The notes under the pieces are model-generated. The model made no database searches. It was not told the origin of the DNA and saw only the letters and a list, made by a program, of their open reading frames with translations. A DNA stretch of 64,000 nt from Intestinicryptomonas porci (GTDB taxonomy: Bacteria > Verrucomicrobiota > Verrucomicrobiia > Opitutales > Intestinicryptomonadaceae), in assembly GCF_033971905.1 (NCBI RefSeq), contig NZ_JALBUT010000004.1:124001-188000 (forward strand). Direction: 5' to 3'. Both the position numbers and the translations under genes were made by a program. The first letter of the stretch is position 1. Each line of letters opens with the position of its first letter. Positions 9,174 to 18,800 of the stretch are shown piece after piece.

Positions 9174-9646
9174 GCGAACTTAACGAGTTTTTCCCAAAGG
9201 GCGTCCATTGCCTGCGGAAGCACGCGGGTATCGGATATCACGGGCATAAAGTTTGTGTCTCCGTCCCAGCGCGGGACGACATGGCAGTGCAGATGTTCGG
9301 GAATGCCCGCTCCCGCCTTTGCGCCCAAATTAAAACCTACGTTGAAGGCGTCGGGGTTCATCGCATTCTTTAATATTTGCTTTGCCTTTATAATGGCGTC
9401 AAAAAATTCTACGCGCTCTTCGCTTGTCAAATCTTCTATGTCGGCGACTTGGCGAAGCGGTATAACCAAAAGATGCCCGCAGTTGTACGGGAATTTATTC
9501 ATCACAATATAGCAAAACTTTCCCTTCCACAGCAAATGAACCTTTTTGGGGTCTTGGTTCGGGATTTCCAAAAACGGATTGCCTTTCTTTTCCCCCTGCG
9601 GAATTTCTATGTATGGTATTCGCCAATATGAATGTAGTCTTTGCAT
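9170..9646 (-). CDS. HIT family hydrolase
   Basis: Histidine-triad nucleotide-binding protein, likely a dinucleoside polyphosphate or nucleotide phosphoramidate hydrolase. The active-site motif HLHCHVVPRW is present near residue 119-128 of 158. The start MQRLHSYWRIPYI matches the usual beginning of the long bacterial HIT subgroup and has AGAGGA eight bases upstream. A TTG 36 bases further upstream would add a non-conserved leader, so I reject it. Its TGA stop overlaps the phoH ATG. First gene of the HIT-phoH-pgpH-lpxD operon. Confidence 0.9.
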   Translation of the reverse strand: MQRLHSYWRIPYIEIPQGEKKGNPFLEIPNQDPKKVHLLWKGKFCYIVMNKFPYNCGHLLVIPLRQVADIEDLTSEERVEFFDAIIKAKQILKNAMNPDAFNVGFNLGAKAGAGIPEHLHCHVVPRWDGDTNFMPVISDTRVLPQAMDALWEKLVKFA

Positions 9647-9708
9647 TTTCAATATCCTCTTATTTTGCGGAGGACTTGTCAAGCAAAACGCTTTTGGCGA
9701 AAATACGC

Positions 9709-9741
9709 AAAAAAAATGACAAAGCCCATACGGACTTTGTC
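9709..9741 (-). terminator. Intrinsic terminator after the small basic protein gene
   Basis: Read on the minus strand, a 9-10 bp stem (gacaaagtcc with gggctttgtc, one unpaired/wobble position) is followed by a T-run. It separates the small basic protein gene from the HIT operon. Confidence 0.75.
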
Positions 9742-9767
9742 AAATAAATGCGTTAAAAGCCTGATTA

Positions 9768-9926
9768 TTATTCAGCGGGCTTTGTCTTCGGGAGAGCGGT
9801 AACTCTGCCGTTATCTTTCCAAGAGTTGCGCTTTTTGAGCAAATCTATGCGTTCAAAACGCTTCAAAACGCTGCGTTTTTTTGATGATGCGGAACCGCCG
9901 CTTTTAAGAGAATTGTGTTGTGACAT
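9768..9926 (-). CDS. Chlamydiae/Verrucomicrobia-type small basic protein
   Basis: A 52-residue, strongly basic protein beginning MSQHNSLKSGG and ending TALPKTKPAE, with the central run VLKRFERIDLLKKR. I recognise this as the short conserved basic protein found across Verrucomicrobia and Chlamydiae; from memory this is the TIGR04137-type family, and its function is not established. An AGGAAAA ribosome-binding site stands about ten bases before the ATG, and a terminator follows. It has its own transcription unit between the HIT operon and the divergent esterase gene. Composition and size suggest a nucleic-acid or ribosome-associated role, but that is inference. It is useful as a phylum marker. 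Confidence 0.88.
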   Translation of the reverse strand: MSQHNSLKSGGSASSKKRSVLKRFERIDLLKKRNSWKDNGRVTALPKTKPAE

Positions 9927-10084
9927 AAATCTGTTTTCCTTTCAAATTCAAAACCAAAAAACTAAATGCCGTTTTTTTTAAAAATCAATCTTTTTTTTCA
10001 AAAAACTTGCAGTTTTTCAAAAAATCACTCCTTTTTATGTTTTGTCTTGGATTTTTTTCGATTTAGGCGCATTATCGAGCGTTT

Positions 10085-11716
10085 ATGAAAAAGGCGTTTG
10101 TTGCATTGTTTTTGTTTTGTTTCGCGGTTTTAGCAAATGCGGAATTGAAGTTTAAAAACTTATATTCGGACGGGCTTATATTGCAGGCGGGCGTTGAAAA
10201 CGCAATCGCAGGCTATGCAAATCCGAATGCTAAAGTGGAAATCGGGCTTAATTTTTCAAACAATGCCAAAAAGACTGTTTTTGCCAAATCCGACAAAAAC
10301 GGGAAGTGGATTGCAAAGCTTCCAAAAATGCCTTCAAAAACCGAGCTTGAAATCAAGGCTTCTTCGGAAGGGGAAAGCGCGGAAATCAAAAACGTGAAAG
10401 TCGGGCAGCTTTGGCTTGCGTCGGGGCAGTCCAACATGGATTGGCATTTCGACAGAGGACCGAAAACTCCCGAATATGAAAAGTATTTGAAAGACATCTG
10501 CGACGGGCTTGAAAAGCTGAAAGGCAATGTAAGAATATACAAAACGCGACAAAAGGCGTCTTTCGAACCCCTTGAAAACATTGAGGGGAAATGGCGCGAG
10601 CCTGATTTAAAAGACATAAAGTCTTTCAGCGCGCTACCTCTGCTTTTTGCGAAATACTTGTGCGAAAATCTCGGCGAACCCGTAGGGGTGATTGTTTCAA
10701 GCTGGGGCGGAAGCCCGATTGAAAGATGGATTCCGCGCGAAGCTTTCGGCTATTCCGATTTTACGAAGTCGGCTTTAAAACGCGACGCGGAGCGCGTTGA
10801 GGGGTGGCAAGAACGCCAAAAGATATTTTTGGAGCAAAGGAAAATTTGGCTTGAAAAGAACAATACTCCAGAACTTCGCAGGCAAAACCGCAAAAGCGAG
10901 CCGCGCTTCGACTACGACCCGTTCGACAGGTCAACCCCGACGCCCGCAATGCTTTTTAACGGAATGATTTTCGGAATTTACCCGACAGTCCCCAAGGGCG
11001 TAATTTGGTATCAGGGTGAATCCAACGACAAGAGGGCAAACGAGTACGGCGATCTTGCAAAAGCGATGGTTTTGTCTTGGCGCAAATATTTTAAGAGCGA
11101 GTTTCCGTTTTATTATGTTGAGCTTGCAAATCTTGGCGTGCCGCAAAAAGTTCCAGTCGAGGGCAGACATTCATGGGGCGCGGTAAGAGAGGCGCAGGGG
11201 GCGGTCTTGGAGCTTCCAAAAACGGGAGTTGCCACTTGCGCGGACGTTGGGGACGAAAAGGATTTGCATCCTCCCTACAAGGACGCCGTGGCGCGGCGTC
11301 TCGGCAATTTGGCTTTAACGCAAATTTACGGAAAGGGGGACGCAAAATCCGCATTAAGCCCTTGTTTCAAATCCGCTAAATTTAACGGCGATAATGCTGA
11401 AATTTCGATAAACAATGACTGGGGATTGCGTCTTAAAAAGGGCAAAAAATCCATTTCGGGCTTTGCCGCGAGGGGAGACGGAAAAATGAAGTGGCATTTT
11501 GCCAATGCTGAAATAAAAAACGGCAAAATTATCGTTTCATCTCCTGAAATAGGGCGCATTCAGGCTGTCAGATACGGCTGGGCAGGCAATCCCGACTTGT
11601 GCATCGAAAATAAATTTTCGATGCCGCTTCGCCCGTTTTCAACCGACAAGGGCAGTATCTTGGATTATATGGATTTAAATTCGCAAAAGGCGGAGCTTTC
11701 GTTTTATCCGGAATGA
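10085..11716 (+). CDS. Secreted sialate O-acetylesterase-like SGNH hydrolase
   Basis: Predicted exported esterase of the SASA/DUF303 family, which removes O-acetyl groups from sialic acids or other acetylated glycans. A signal peptide is clear: MKK, a hydrophobic core, then ANA cleavage before ELKF. Block I of the SGNH fold is GQSNM with Ser116 as nucleophile. The WYQGESND block and a late DLHPPYKDAVARR segment supply the expected Glu/Asp-His pair. An N-terminal beta-rich domain (about 20-100) precedes the catalytic domain and a beta C-terminal domain follows (about 410-543), as in longer bacterial members. Substrate (sialic acid versus plant or mucin acetyl esters) cannot be decided. Monocistronic, upstream of purL. 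Confidence 0.85.
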   Translation: MKKAFVALFLFCFAVLANAELKFKNLYSDGLILQAGVENAIAGYANPNAKVEIGLNFSNNAKKTVFAKSDKNGKWIAKLPKMPSKTELEIKASSEGESAEIKNVKVGQLWLASGQSNMDWHFDRGPKTPEYEKYLKDICDGLEKLKGNVRIYKTRQKASFEPLENIEGKWREPDLKDIKSFSALPLLFAKYLCENLGEPVGVIVSSWGGSPIERWIPREAFGYSDFTKSALKRDAERVEGWQERQKIFLEQRKIWLEKNNTPELRRQNRKSEPRFDYDPFDRSTPTPAMLFNGMIFGIYPTVPKGVIWYQGESNDKRANEYGDLAKAMVLSWRKYFKSEFPFYYVELANLGVPQKVPVEGRHSWGAVREAQGAVLELPKTGVATCADVGDEKDLHPPYKDAVARRLGNLALTQIYGKGDAKSALSPCFKSAKFNGDNAEISINNDWGLRLKKGKKSISGFAARGDGKMKWHFANAEIKNGKIIVSSPEIGRIQAVRYGWAGNPDLCIENKFSMPLRPFSTDKGSILDYMDLNSQKAELSFYPE

Positions 11717-11791
11717 CGGAAAAACTTGTTTGGTTTTTGTTTTGACTAAAATCGGCATTTGCCTATTTTTCACTTATTTATTTTTTTGAAT

Positions 11792-14700
11792 ATGATTAAG
11801 AGAGTTTTTGTGGAACATAAAGACGGTGCGCAAGCCCAAAGCTTAATGCGCGACATCAAGGCGAATTTGAAGCTCGAAAACCTTTCGGGTCTGCGCGTTT
11901 TGCAGCGCTACGATGCGGAGGGCATCGACGACGCCGATTATGCCAAGCTTAAATACACGATATTTTGCGAAGCTCCCGTGGAAAATTTGTATGAAGAAAC
12001 TTTCCCCATGGCGGAAGACGAAACCGCTTTCGGAGTCGAATATCTGCCCGGGCAGTTTGACCAGAGGGCAGACAGCGCGCGCCAATGCGCCCAAATCGTG
12101 CTTTTGAAAAACGCAAATTTTGCCTGCGCGAAGATATATGTTTTAAAAGGCGCATTGTCGGAGGGGGATATTTCAAAAGTCAAGGCATACCTGATAAACG
12201 CCGTTGACAGCCGCGAGGCGTCTTTGGAAAAACCCGAGACACTGCTAAAAACCGCGTCTGCGCCAAAAGATGTGGAAATAATCGAAAACTTTACGCGAAT
12301 GGACGCAAGCGAGCTTAAAAATCTCCATTCAAAGCTCGGGCTTGCAATGTCTTTGGACGACATCGCATTTTGCCAAAACTATTTCAAAAACACCGAACAC
12401 CGCGACCCGTCCAAGACGGAAATAAAAGTTTTGGACACCTATTGGAGCGACCATTGCCGCCACACAACTTTCCTTACCCGCCTTGAAAATTGCGAATTTG
12501 AAAGCGGAAAGTATGCAGACGCAATCAAAAATTCGTGGCAAAAATATTTGGACGAGCGCAAATCTTTGGGCTTGGACAAAAAAGGCAAAGAAATTTGCCT
12601 GATGGACATCGCCTTGATTGGAATGAGGTCATTGCGCAAATCGGGTAAACTCGACGACCTCGAAGAAAGCGATGAAATCAACGCAGCAAGCATTGTCGTA
12701 AACGTTGACATCGACGGCAAAGAAGAGGAATGGCTTGTGATGTTCAAAAACGAAACCCACAACCATCCAACCGAAATCGAGCCTTTCGGGGGTGCTGCGA
12801 CATGCTTGGGCGGTGCTATTCGCGACCCTCTTTCGGGCAGAAGCTACGTTTATCAGGCAATGCGCGTAACGGGCGCGGCGGATCCCCGCACTCCCTTTGA
12901 AGACACTTTGAAGGGCAAACTCCCGCAAAAGAAAATCGTGACAGGCGCGGCAAACGGATACAGCTCTTACGGCAACCAAATCGGCTTGGCGACAGGGCAG
13001 GTTACGGAAATTTACCACCCGGGTTATGTCGCAAAGCGCATGGAAATCGGCGCGGTGGTTGCCGCCGCTCCGCGCAAAAACGTGTTTAGAGGCGTTCCGT
13101 CGGTCGGAGACTCGATTCTTCTTGTCGGCGGCAGGACGGGGCGAGACGGCATCGGGGGCGCAACAGGCTCTTCAAAAGACCACAATGAAAAGGCTTTGGA
13201 CAATTCCGCCGAAGTTCAGAAGGGCGACGCTCCAATGGAGCGCAAATTGCAGCGTCTTTTCCGCAATCCGAACGCAAGCGCAATCATCAAGAGATGCAAC
13301 GACTTTGGCGCAGGCGGCGTTTCTGTTGCAATAGGCGAGCTTGCGCCGTCTCTTGAAATAAATTTGGACGCTGTCCCAAAAAAATACGACGGCTTGGATG
13401 GCACGGAGCTTGCAATATCGGAATCGCAGGAAAGAATGGCGGTTGTAGTCGATAAAAACGACGCTGAAAAGTTCGTGAAATACGCGGCTGAGGAAAACCT
13501 CGAATGCACGCTTGTCGCGGTTGTAACCGATACGGGCAGGCTTGTCATGAAATGGCGCGGAAAGCCCATAGTTGATATTTCGCGCGAATTTTTGGATACC
13601 AACGGTACGACCGCTTCCGCGCGCGCCAAAGTTGAAGCACCGAAAGATGACACTCCGTTTAAAAATCCTAATCTGGATGCTTCAAGGCAGGAAGACTGGC
13701 TGAAAGTCATGTCGTCTTTAAATTGCTGTTCGCAAAAGGGCTTGGTTGAAAAATTCGACTCTTCAATCGGCGCATGCACCGTAAACCATCCTTACGGCGG
13801 CAAAAATTTGTCAACTCCCGCCGATGCGATGAGCGCGAAAATCCCCCTTCTTTCGGGGGACACCAAAACCGGCACGATTTTTTCTTTCGGATTCAATCCC
13901 GATATTTCCCTTTGGAGCCCCTACCATGGCGCGATTTATTCCATTTTGGAAAGCGTTGCGAAAATCGCGGCAAACGGCGGCGACGTAAGAAAAATCAGGT
14001 TTACTTTCCAGGAATATTTTGAAAAGTTGCGCGACAACCCCGCAAGGTGGGGCAAGCCCCTCGCGGCTTTGCTTGGCGCGTTTGAAGCACAGATGCGCTT
14101 GGGCTTAGGCTCTATCGGCGGAAAGGACTCGATGTCGGGTTCGTTTAACGAAATAGACGTTCCGCCGACTCTCGTAAGCTTTGCAATCGTTCCATGCAAT
14201 GTCGAAAACGTCATTTCCCCCGAATTTAAAAAAGCGGGGTCTGATGTCGGCGTGATTGAAATATCGGCGGGCGTTGACTTGGTTCCGAATTTCGACGAGG
14301 CCATGCAAAAATATTCCGCGCTCTTTGAGGCGATAAAGGCGAAGAAGGTTTTGTCGGCAAAAGTCGCGCGTTTTGGTGGAATTGCGGAAGCGGTTGCTGT
14401 TATGGGCTTTGGAAACGGCATCGGTTTTGAATTTGACAAGTCGTTTGAAAAAAATCCGTTTGCCCTGAACTGCGGCGCAATAGTGGTCGAGCTTGCAGAC
14501 GGAGTTGCTTTTGAGGAAGTTTGCGCAAGCCCGCTTGGAAAGACATTGAGGGAAAATTCCATTCTCTTTAAAGGCTCCAAAATCGACTTGCAAAAGGTTT
14601 TTGACGCATACACTTCAACTCTTGAAGATATTTTCCCGACAAAGGCCGCCGAGCCGCAGGGGGAAATCGCAAAGATTGAATACGAGCCGAAGCAGGTGTT

Positions 14701-15520
14701 CCTGGCGGAATCTAAAATAGCAAAGCCCAAAGTTTTCATTCCTGTATTCCCCGGAACGAACTGCGAATACGACACTGCAAAGGCGTTTGAAAACGCGGGG
14801 GCGAAGTCGGACATATTCGTTTTGCGCAACAATTCAAATTCCGACATCGAATATTCGATTGAAGAAATGAAAAGGCGCATTGACGAATCCCAGATTTTGA
14901 TGCTCCCCGGCGGATTTTCGGCAGGGGACGAGCCTGCGGGGTCCGGCAAGTTTATTGCGGCGGTATTTAGAAACCCCAAGCTTTCCGACAGCGTAATGAG
15001 GCTTTTGAAAGACCGCAAAGGCTTGATTTTGGGCATTTGCAACGGCTTCCAAGCCTTGATAAAATTGGGTCTTGTTCCGTTTGGCGAAATCAGACCTCTT
15101 GCGGAAGACGCTCCGACGCTGACTTACAACAACATCGCGCGCCACGTCAGCTGCTATGTGCGAACCCGCGTCGCAAGCCGCCTTTCTCCGTGGCTTTCAA
15201 AATGCGAAATCGGGCAAATTCACACAATCCCTGTTTCTCACGGCGAGGGGAAGTTTGTCGCCTCAAAAGAGATGCTTGAAACCCTTGTAAAGAACGGGCA
15301 GGTTGCGACGCAGTATGTCGATTTAAACGGCAATCCGTCTGCCGATATAAGGTATAACCCCAACGGCTCTATTCAGGCGATAGAGGGCATAACAAGCCCA
15401 TGCGGGTTGGTGTTCGGCAAAATGGGACATACCGAACGCTTTGGCTCCAATGTCGGAAAGAACGTTTCGGGAGATAAAATCCAGCCGATTTTTGAAGGTG
15501 GCGTGGAATATTTCAGATAA
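11792..15520 (+). CDS. purL: Phosphoribosylformylglycinamidine synthase, single chain (PurL)
   Basis: Fourth step of de novo purine synthesis: ATP- and glutamine-dependent conversion of FGAR to FGAM. About 1242 residues with N-terminal PurS-like, two AIR-synthase-like halves and a C-terminal class I glutaminase. The signature DTYWSDHCRHTTF is the form seen in clostridial/Bacteroidetes-type single-chain enzymes rather than the proteobacterial SEHCRHK form. The glutaminase nucleophile Cys is in LGICNGFQAL, with the His in SHGEGKF and a nearby Glu downstream. I start at the ATG (MIKRVFVEHK, 11792); an upstream TTG would add a hydrophobic non-conserved leader. It stands alone and ends in its own terminator. 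Confidence 0.96.
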   Translation: MIKRVFVEHKDGAQAQSLMRDIKANLKLENLSGLRVLQRYDAEGIDDADYAKLKYTIFCEAPVENLYEETFPMAEDETAFGVEYLPGQFDQRADSARQCAQIVLLKNANFACAKIYVLKGALSEGDISKVKAYLINAVDSREASLEKPETLLKTASAPKDVEIIENFTRMDASELKNLHSKLGLAMSLDDIAFCQNYFKNTEHRDPSKTEIKVLDTYWSDHCRHTTFLTRLENCEFESGKYADAIKNSWQKYLDERKSLGLDKKGKEICLMDIALIGMRSLRKSGKLDDLEESDEINAASIVVNVDIDGKEEEWLVMFKNETHNHPTEIEPFGGAATCLGGAIRDPLSGRSYVYQAMRVTGAADPRTPFEDTLKGKLPQKKIVTGAANGYSSYGNQIGLATGQVTEIYHPGYVAKRMEIGAVVAAAPRKNVFRGVPSVGDSILLVGGRTGRDGIGGATGSSKDHNEKALDNSAEVQKGDAPMERKLQRLFRNPNASAIIKRCNDFGAGGVSVAIGELAPSLEINLDAVPKKYDGLDGTELAISESQERMAVVVDKNDAEKFVKYAAEENLECTLVAVVTDTGRLVMKWRGKPIVDISREFLDTNGTTASARAKVEAPKDDTPFKNPNLDASRQEDWLKVMSSLNCCSQKGLVEKFDSSIGACTVNHPYGGKNLSTPADAMSAKIPLLSGDTKTGTIFSFGFNPDISLWSPYHGAIYSILESVAKIAANGGDVRKIRFTFQEYFEKLRDNPARWGKPLAALLGAFEAQMRLGLGSIGGKDSMSGSFNEIDVPPTLVSFAIVPCNVENVISPEFKKAGSDVGVIEISAGVDLVPNFDEAMQKYSALFEAIKAKKVLSAKVARFGGIAEAVAVMGFGNGIGFEFDKSFEKNPFALNCGAIVVELADGVAFEEVCASPLGKTLRENSILFKGSKIDLQKVFDAYTSTLEDIFPTKAAEPQGEIAKIEYEPKQVFLAESKIAKPKVFIPVFPGTNCEYDTAKAFENAGAKSDIFVLRNNSNSDIEYSIEEMKRRIDESQILMLPGGFSAGDEPAGSGKFIAAVFRNPKLSDSVMRLLKDRKGLILGICNGFQALIKLGLVPFGEIRPLAEDAPTLTYNNIARHVSCYVRTRVASRLSPWLSKCEIGQIHTIPVSHGEGKFVASKEMLETLVKNGQVATQYVDLNGNPSADIRYNPNGSIQAIEGITSPCGLVFGKMGHTERFGSNVGKNVSGDKIQPIFEGGVEYFR

Positions 15521-15546
15521 AAAAGAAACGGTGTTTCCATTTTTTG

Positions 15547-15580
15547 AGGCGGACTGTTTTTTAGTCCGCCTTTTTGTTTT
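15547..15580 (+). terminator. Intrinsic terminator after purL
   Basis: Perfect nine-base stem (aggcggact at 15547-15555 with agtccgcct at 15563-15571), seven-base T-rich loop and T-rich tail, 26 bp past the purL stop. Confidence 0.9.
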
Positions 15581-15681
15581 TCGCTTTATAAAAAACGCGC
15601 GGGGAATGCGGTTTTTTGCTAAATTGCAACTATTTGATTTACATCGTCTTGTGAAATATTTTAAATTATTTTTTTAATTAT

Positions 15682-15766
15682 TTGACAAAACCTCTATTAG
15701 TGCATTGAGTGTATTTAAAACGAGATTGTAGCACGCTTGAAAACGGTTTTTAAGCGAGGTTTTTTT
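15682..15766 (+). promoter_or_regulatory. Leader of nrdJ: possible -35 box plus hairpin/T-run
   Basis: A perfect TTGACA is present at 15682-15687; the hexamer 17 bases on (TTGAGT) is a poor -10, so the promoter call is weak. Further down, 15734-15738 (cgctt) pairs with 15752-15756 (aagcg), with additional A/T pairs inside, and a seven-base T-run follows at 15760-15766. This has the form of an intrinsic terminator about 50 bp before the nrdJ start. purL already has a better terminator upstream, so this one may attenuate nrdJ. No cobalamin-riboswitch B12 box was found in 15521-15813, which is otherwise AT-rich and empty of genes. Confidence 0.35.
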
Positions 15767-15813
15767 ATCCCCGTCTTGTTTTAAGTTTTTAGTTCAGAAA
15801 GGCAAAAAAAGAA

Positions 15814-18800
15814 ATGGCAAAAATCATAGTGGACGGCAATGTCGCTTTGGACTTGGGCAAACGCCCCGCTAAAATCGGCTTTAAAATAGACAGGCACTTT
15901 ACCAAAAAAGGAGTTTGGGCTTATGACACGGCCGAGTGGGTCAGAAAGGACATTAAAATGTTTGCGGGCGGAGAAATCACATTCTCTCGCGAAAATGTCG
16001 AAGTTCCCGCGCATTGGGGCGACAACGCCCTCAAAATCACGCTCAGCCGCTATATTTTCGGTAAAGAGCCGAAAACTCCCGAATACGAAGATTCCGTAAA
16101 GCAGATTTTTGACAGAATTGCCAACACCTACACGGTTTGGGGCTATCAGCTTGGTTATTTTGACGGCGACGAAAGCGCGCTTAATTTCAACCAGGAAATG
16201 AAGTATATGCTCGTCCACCAGATGTGGGCTCCGAACAGCCCCGTGTGGTTTAACATCGGGCATTGGGAGCAGTGGAGATGGGGTCGTCCCGACTTGCGCA
16301 AAATTCTCGCGGGCAAAGGAACTGAAACTTTCTACGGCGCGGAAAACAAAAAAGGCGGCGTCGATGCCGTAAAGGCTGAAAATTCTTCCGAAAATCCGCA
16401 GGCTTCCGCTTGCTTTATTTTGGGAGTGAAAGACTCAATGGAATCGATTTTGCGCCACCAGTACACTGAAGGCTGCATATTTTCGAGCGGTTCGGGGGTC
16501 GGCATAAACATATCGTCTCTAAGAAGCGACGGCGAGCCGATAACGGGGAAGGGTGTTGCATCAGGCCCTCTTTCGTTTGACAGGGGCTGGGACAAAATGG
16601 CAGGCGCAATCAAGTCGGGCGGCAGAACAAGAAGAGCTGCGAGAATGGTTGTGATGTATTCCGACCATCCCGATGTTTTTGAGTTTGTGAACACCAAGTT
16701 CAAGCAGGAGGAAGTCGCAAAAATCGTATTGCAGGAACACAACGTCCAGCGCGGACTCCGCAAGCTTGCCGAGCAGAAGCTTCAAGACGGAAATCCCGAA
16801 GAAAAAATCGCCGCCAAGATGGTTCTTTCAATGCCGTTTGTCGTTGACAAGTCTTACGGCGCGGGCGCGGAAGACTTGCTTTACGGTCAAACTCTTTCAA
16901 ACCAGAATGCAAACCATACCGTTTCAATGAAGTCGGGCTTTTGGCTCGCCTTCAAAAAGGGCGAAAAATACGCGACTCGCTGGATTTCCGACCCATCGCA
17001 CATTGTCCGTAAATACGCCCCGATGGAGCTTTTGGAAATGATGGCAAAAGCTATCTGGAACAACGCGGAGCCGGGTCTTCACAATAACGACATCATAAAT
17101 TTCTGGAGCACATTTGCAGACGAAGTTCAAATTGAAACGTCAAATCCGTGCTCTGAATATTTGGGACCTCTTTTCAGCTCATGCAATTTGAGTTCTTTCA
17201 ATATTTTGCGCTTTTATAAAAACGGAAAGTTTGAAATTGAAAAGTTCATGCACGCATCGCGCATGGCGATGATTGCCGCCGACATCAATATTACAAAGGG
17301 CGGTTTCCCGATAAAGGAAATTGCCGTAAACACTGTTGCCTACCGCACCACCGGCATAGGGCTTGCTAACATAGGCGGTCTTTTGATGTCTTTGGGAATT
17401 CCCTACGACTCCGCAAGAGGCAGGGCGATTGCGTCGTCGCTTGCCTCGCTTCTCACTTCAAACTGCTACAATTTCAGCGCGAAAATGGGCGAAATGCTCG
17501 GCAATTTCTCGAAATACCACCTGATAAAAGGCAGCATGAAGAGGGTTCTTAACATGCACACTTTGGCAAACGAGGAATTGAAGTCGGTAATCGGAATGAA
17601 GACTTCAAACAGGACGATAAGCGACTTGCCGCAAACAGAATCTTTCACCGCCGAAGATGCCTTGCGCGGCTTCCGCCTTTCAATCGGCGAAAACAAGGTC
17701 GAGCTTGGCGACGAATGGAAAGACGTTGTGCAAAAAGCGGGAGAGCTTTGGAACGAAGTGCGCGCGTCAAAGAATTTCAGAAACAGCTTCGTTACCTGCA
17801 TTGCGCCGACAGGCACGATTTCCGCGCCCCTTGGAATTTACGAAGAGGGCACTACTTCCGCAGAACCCGAATATTCGCTCGTAAAATACAAGCTTCTGGC
17901 GGAGGGCGGCACGATGGTTCTCATAAACGGGCTTGTCCCCGTTGGCTTGGCGCGTCTTGGATACACGTTTGAGCAGATTGCAACAATCGTTGCCGAAGTT
18001 TCGGGTCTTACAGGTCTTGAAAACTTCTTGGAATCCCGCAAGATAAAGGGCAGGCTCGACATTTTGCAAAATTTGAAAGACGGCGGCGCAGTCTGCATGG
18101 AAATCGCCTCCCGCACCTCTTTGTTTAAGAGCGACGAAGAATACAAGGCATTTTACAAATCGCTTCGAGCGGCTTCCGAAAAGGGCAAGCTTTCCCCGAG
18201 CGACTTTTCGATTTATTCGGGGTGCGGGCACATGGAGGGCATTCCGTGGGTCGGCGAGGAAACTCTGCGCGTATTCGACTGTGCGAACAAACCTTTCGGC
18301 GCAGAACGCTTCATTAAAACAGAAGGCCATTTGAGAATGCTTGGGGCTTTGCAGCCGTTCATATCGGGCGCATCTTCAAAAACAATCAACATGCCAAGCT
18401 CTGCGACAGAGCGCGACATCGTCGATTCAATGATTGACAGCCACGAAATGGGCATCAAGTGCATTGCAATTTATAGAGACGGCTCAAAGGCTAATGCGGT
18501 TTATTCCACAAACTTGAATTCCGCAGAAATTCAAAATGCCTGGAACGACGTCGTAAAATCCGCAACCGAAATCAGAAAAGAGGAGCACGCAAACCCGATT
18601 CGCAAGAAGCTGCCTTACCGCCGCTGGGGTCAGACCATAAAATTCTCGATTGGCGACAACATAAACGGCTTTATGACAGTCGGCATCGCAGACGACGGCA
18701 GATGTGCCGAAATTTTCGGCAGATTGGGGCAGGGCGGCTCTTTTATAAACGGTATGTTCGACGCATTCTGCAAGGCATTCTCAATCGCGCTCCAATACGG

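Noticed and set aside
11759..11791. TTG-started N-terminal extension of purL
   Set aside because: Adds a hydrophobic leader not found in PurL; the ATG at 11792 gives the family N-terminus. Similar upstream starts for clpP (3418), HIT (9682) and the CorA-like gene (37354) were rejected for the same kind of reason.
13936..15042. Long open frame antisense to purL
   Set aside because: It mirrors purL codon usage in the opposite frame, has low-complexity Ser/Pro-rich composition and no ribosome-binding site; a shadow frame.
15521..15813. Cobalamin riboswitch upstream of the B12-dependent reductase
   Set aside because: No B12-box or multi-stem core could be recognised in 293 AT-rich bases.
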